From contig NZ_FODD01000005.1 in NCBI RefSeq assembly GCF_900110255.1, forward strand, positions 1 to 64,000: 64,000 nucleotides of DNA, written 5' to 3'. This stretch comes from Actinacidiphila rubida (GTDB lineage: Bacteria; Actinomycetota; Actinomycetes; Streptomycetales; Streptomycetaceae). The translations under genes were made by a program, and so were the position numbers. The first letter of the stretch is position 1, and each line of letters starts with the position of its first letter. Below, in pieces: positions 64,000 through 64,000 of this stretch. The notes under the pieces were generated by a model, which saw only the letters and a program-made list of their open reading frames with translations, had not been told where the DNA came from and made no database searches.

Positions 64000-64000
64000 C

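Overview
The window is a very GC-rich actinobacterial chromosome segment with GTG/ATG starts, strong GC3 bias, almost no TTA codons and long spurious antisense ORFs. Gene content and order point to Streptomyces or a close relative: a Rex-type operator next to cydAB-cydDC, hisC, thiC with a TPP riboswitch, serS-pheA, a Sco/PCuAC/CopCD/Dyp copper locus, a DUF5926 gene and a DUF5326 gene. Four ParB parS-like sites and a cluster of DnaA-box-like 9-mers suggest the segment lies in the origin-proximal core; oriC itself is not in the window.

Layout. 1-6.1 kb: the 3' part of a huge secreted propeller/lectin/FG-GAP protein, then a gene-poor, lower-GC stretch with a decayed FG-GAP fragment and three small genes, ending at tRNA-Ser(UGA). 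6.1-17.5 kb: an HtrA-like protease, a glycerophosphodiesterase, an RsbW-like ATPase, a SEC-C/DUF5926 protein, a primase/polymerase-like protein, a PP2C/SpoIIE-type protein that has lost a metal-binding Asp, an aminopeptidase P and a second RsbW-like ATPase. 17.6-24.6 kb: the copper/haem locus (Met-rich membrane protein, YcnI, Sco, PCu(A)C, CopC-CopD fusion, Tat-exported Dyp peroxidase). 24.7-28.3 kb: pheA, a DnaA-box-rich intergenic region, serS and a HAD hydrolase. 28.3-32.8 kb: a rhomboid-like protein and a four-gene double ABC exporter.

33.0-37.1 kb: a hydrolase-SDR fusion, a PF10118-like metal-dependent hydrolase and a MerR regulator. 37.1-40.1 kb: a divergent MarR/deazaflavin-type reductase pair with a duplicated MarR fragment, a DUF3048 protein and a VapBC toxin-antitoxin pair with a perfect palindromic operator. 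40.2-45.5 kb: an F420-type LLM oxidoreductase, a lipoprotein, a VOC protein, small conserved proteins and a second HAD hydrolase. 45.6-51.9 kb: the cytochrome bd oxidase cluster cydA-cydB-cydDC with a Rex-like operator and two parS sites at the cydDC start. 52.1-54.7 kb: hisC and a LacI regulator carrying two TTA codons. 54.8-64 kb: a metallophosphoesterase, membrane and lipoproteins, an XRE-STAND-TPR regulator, thiC, a YibE/F transporter, a DUF5326 protein and a cupin.

How the genes work together. The copper genes probably supply and protect cytochrome c oxidase, while cydABDC provides the alternative bd oxidase when the NADH/NAD+ ratio rises. The most unusual points are the parS sequence that contains the cydDC start codon, the DnaA-box cluster between pheA and serS, the doubly TTA-tagged LacI gene, the altered PP2C protein, the duplicated MarR fragment and the antiparallel FG-GAP remnant beside a tRNA.
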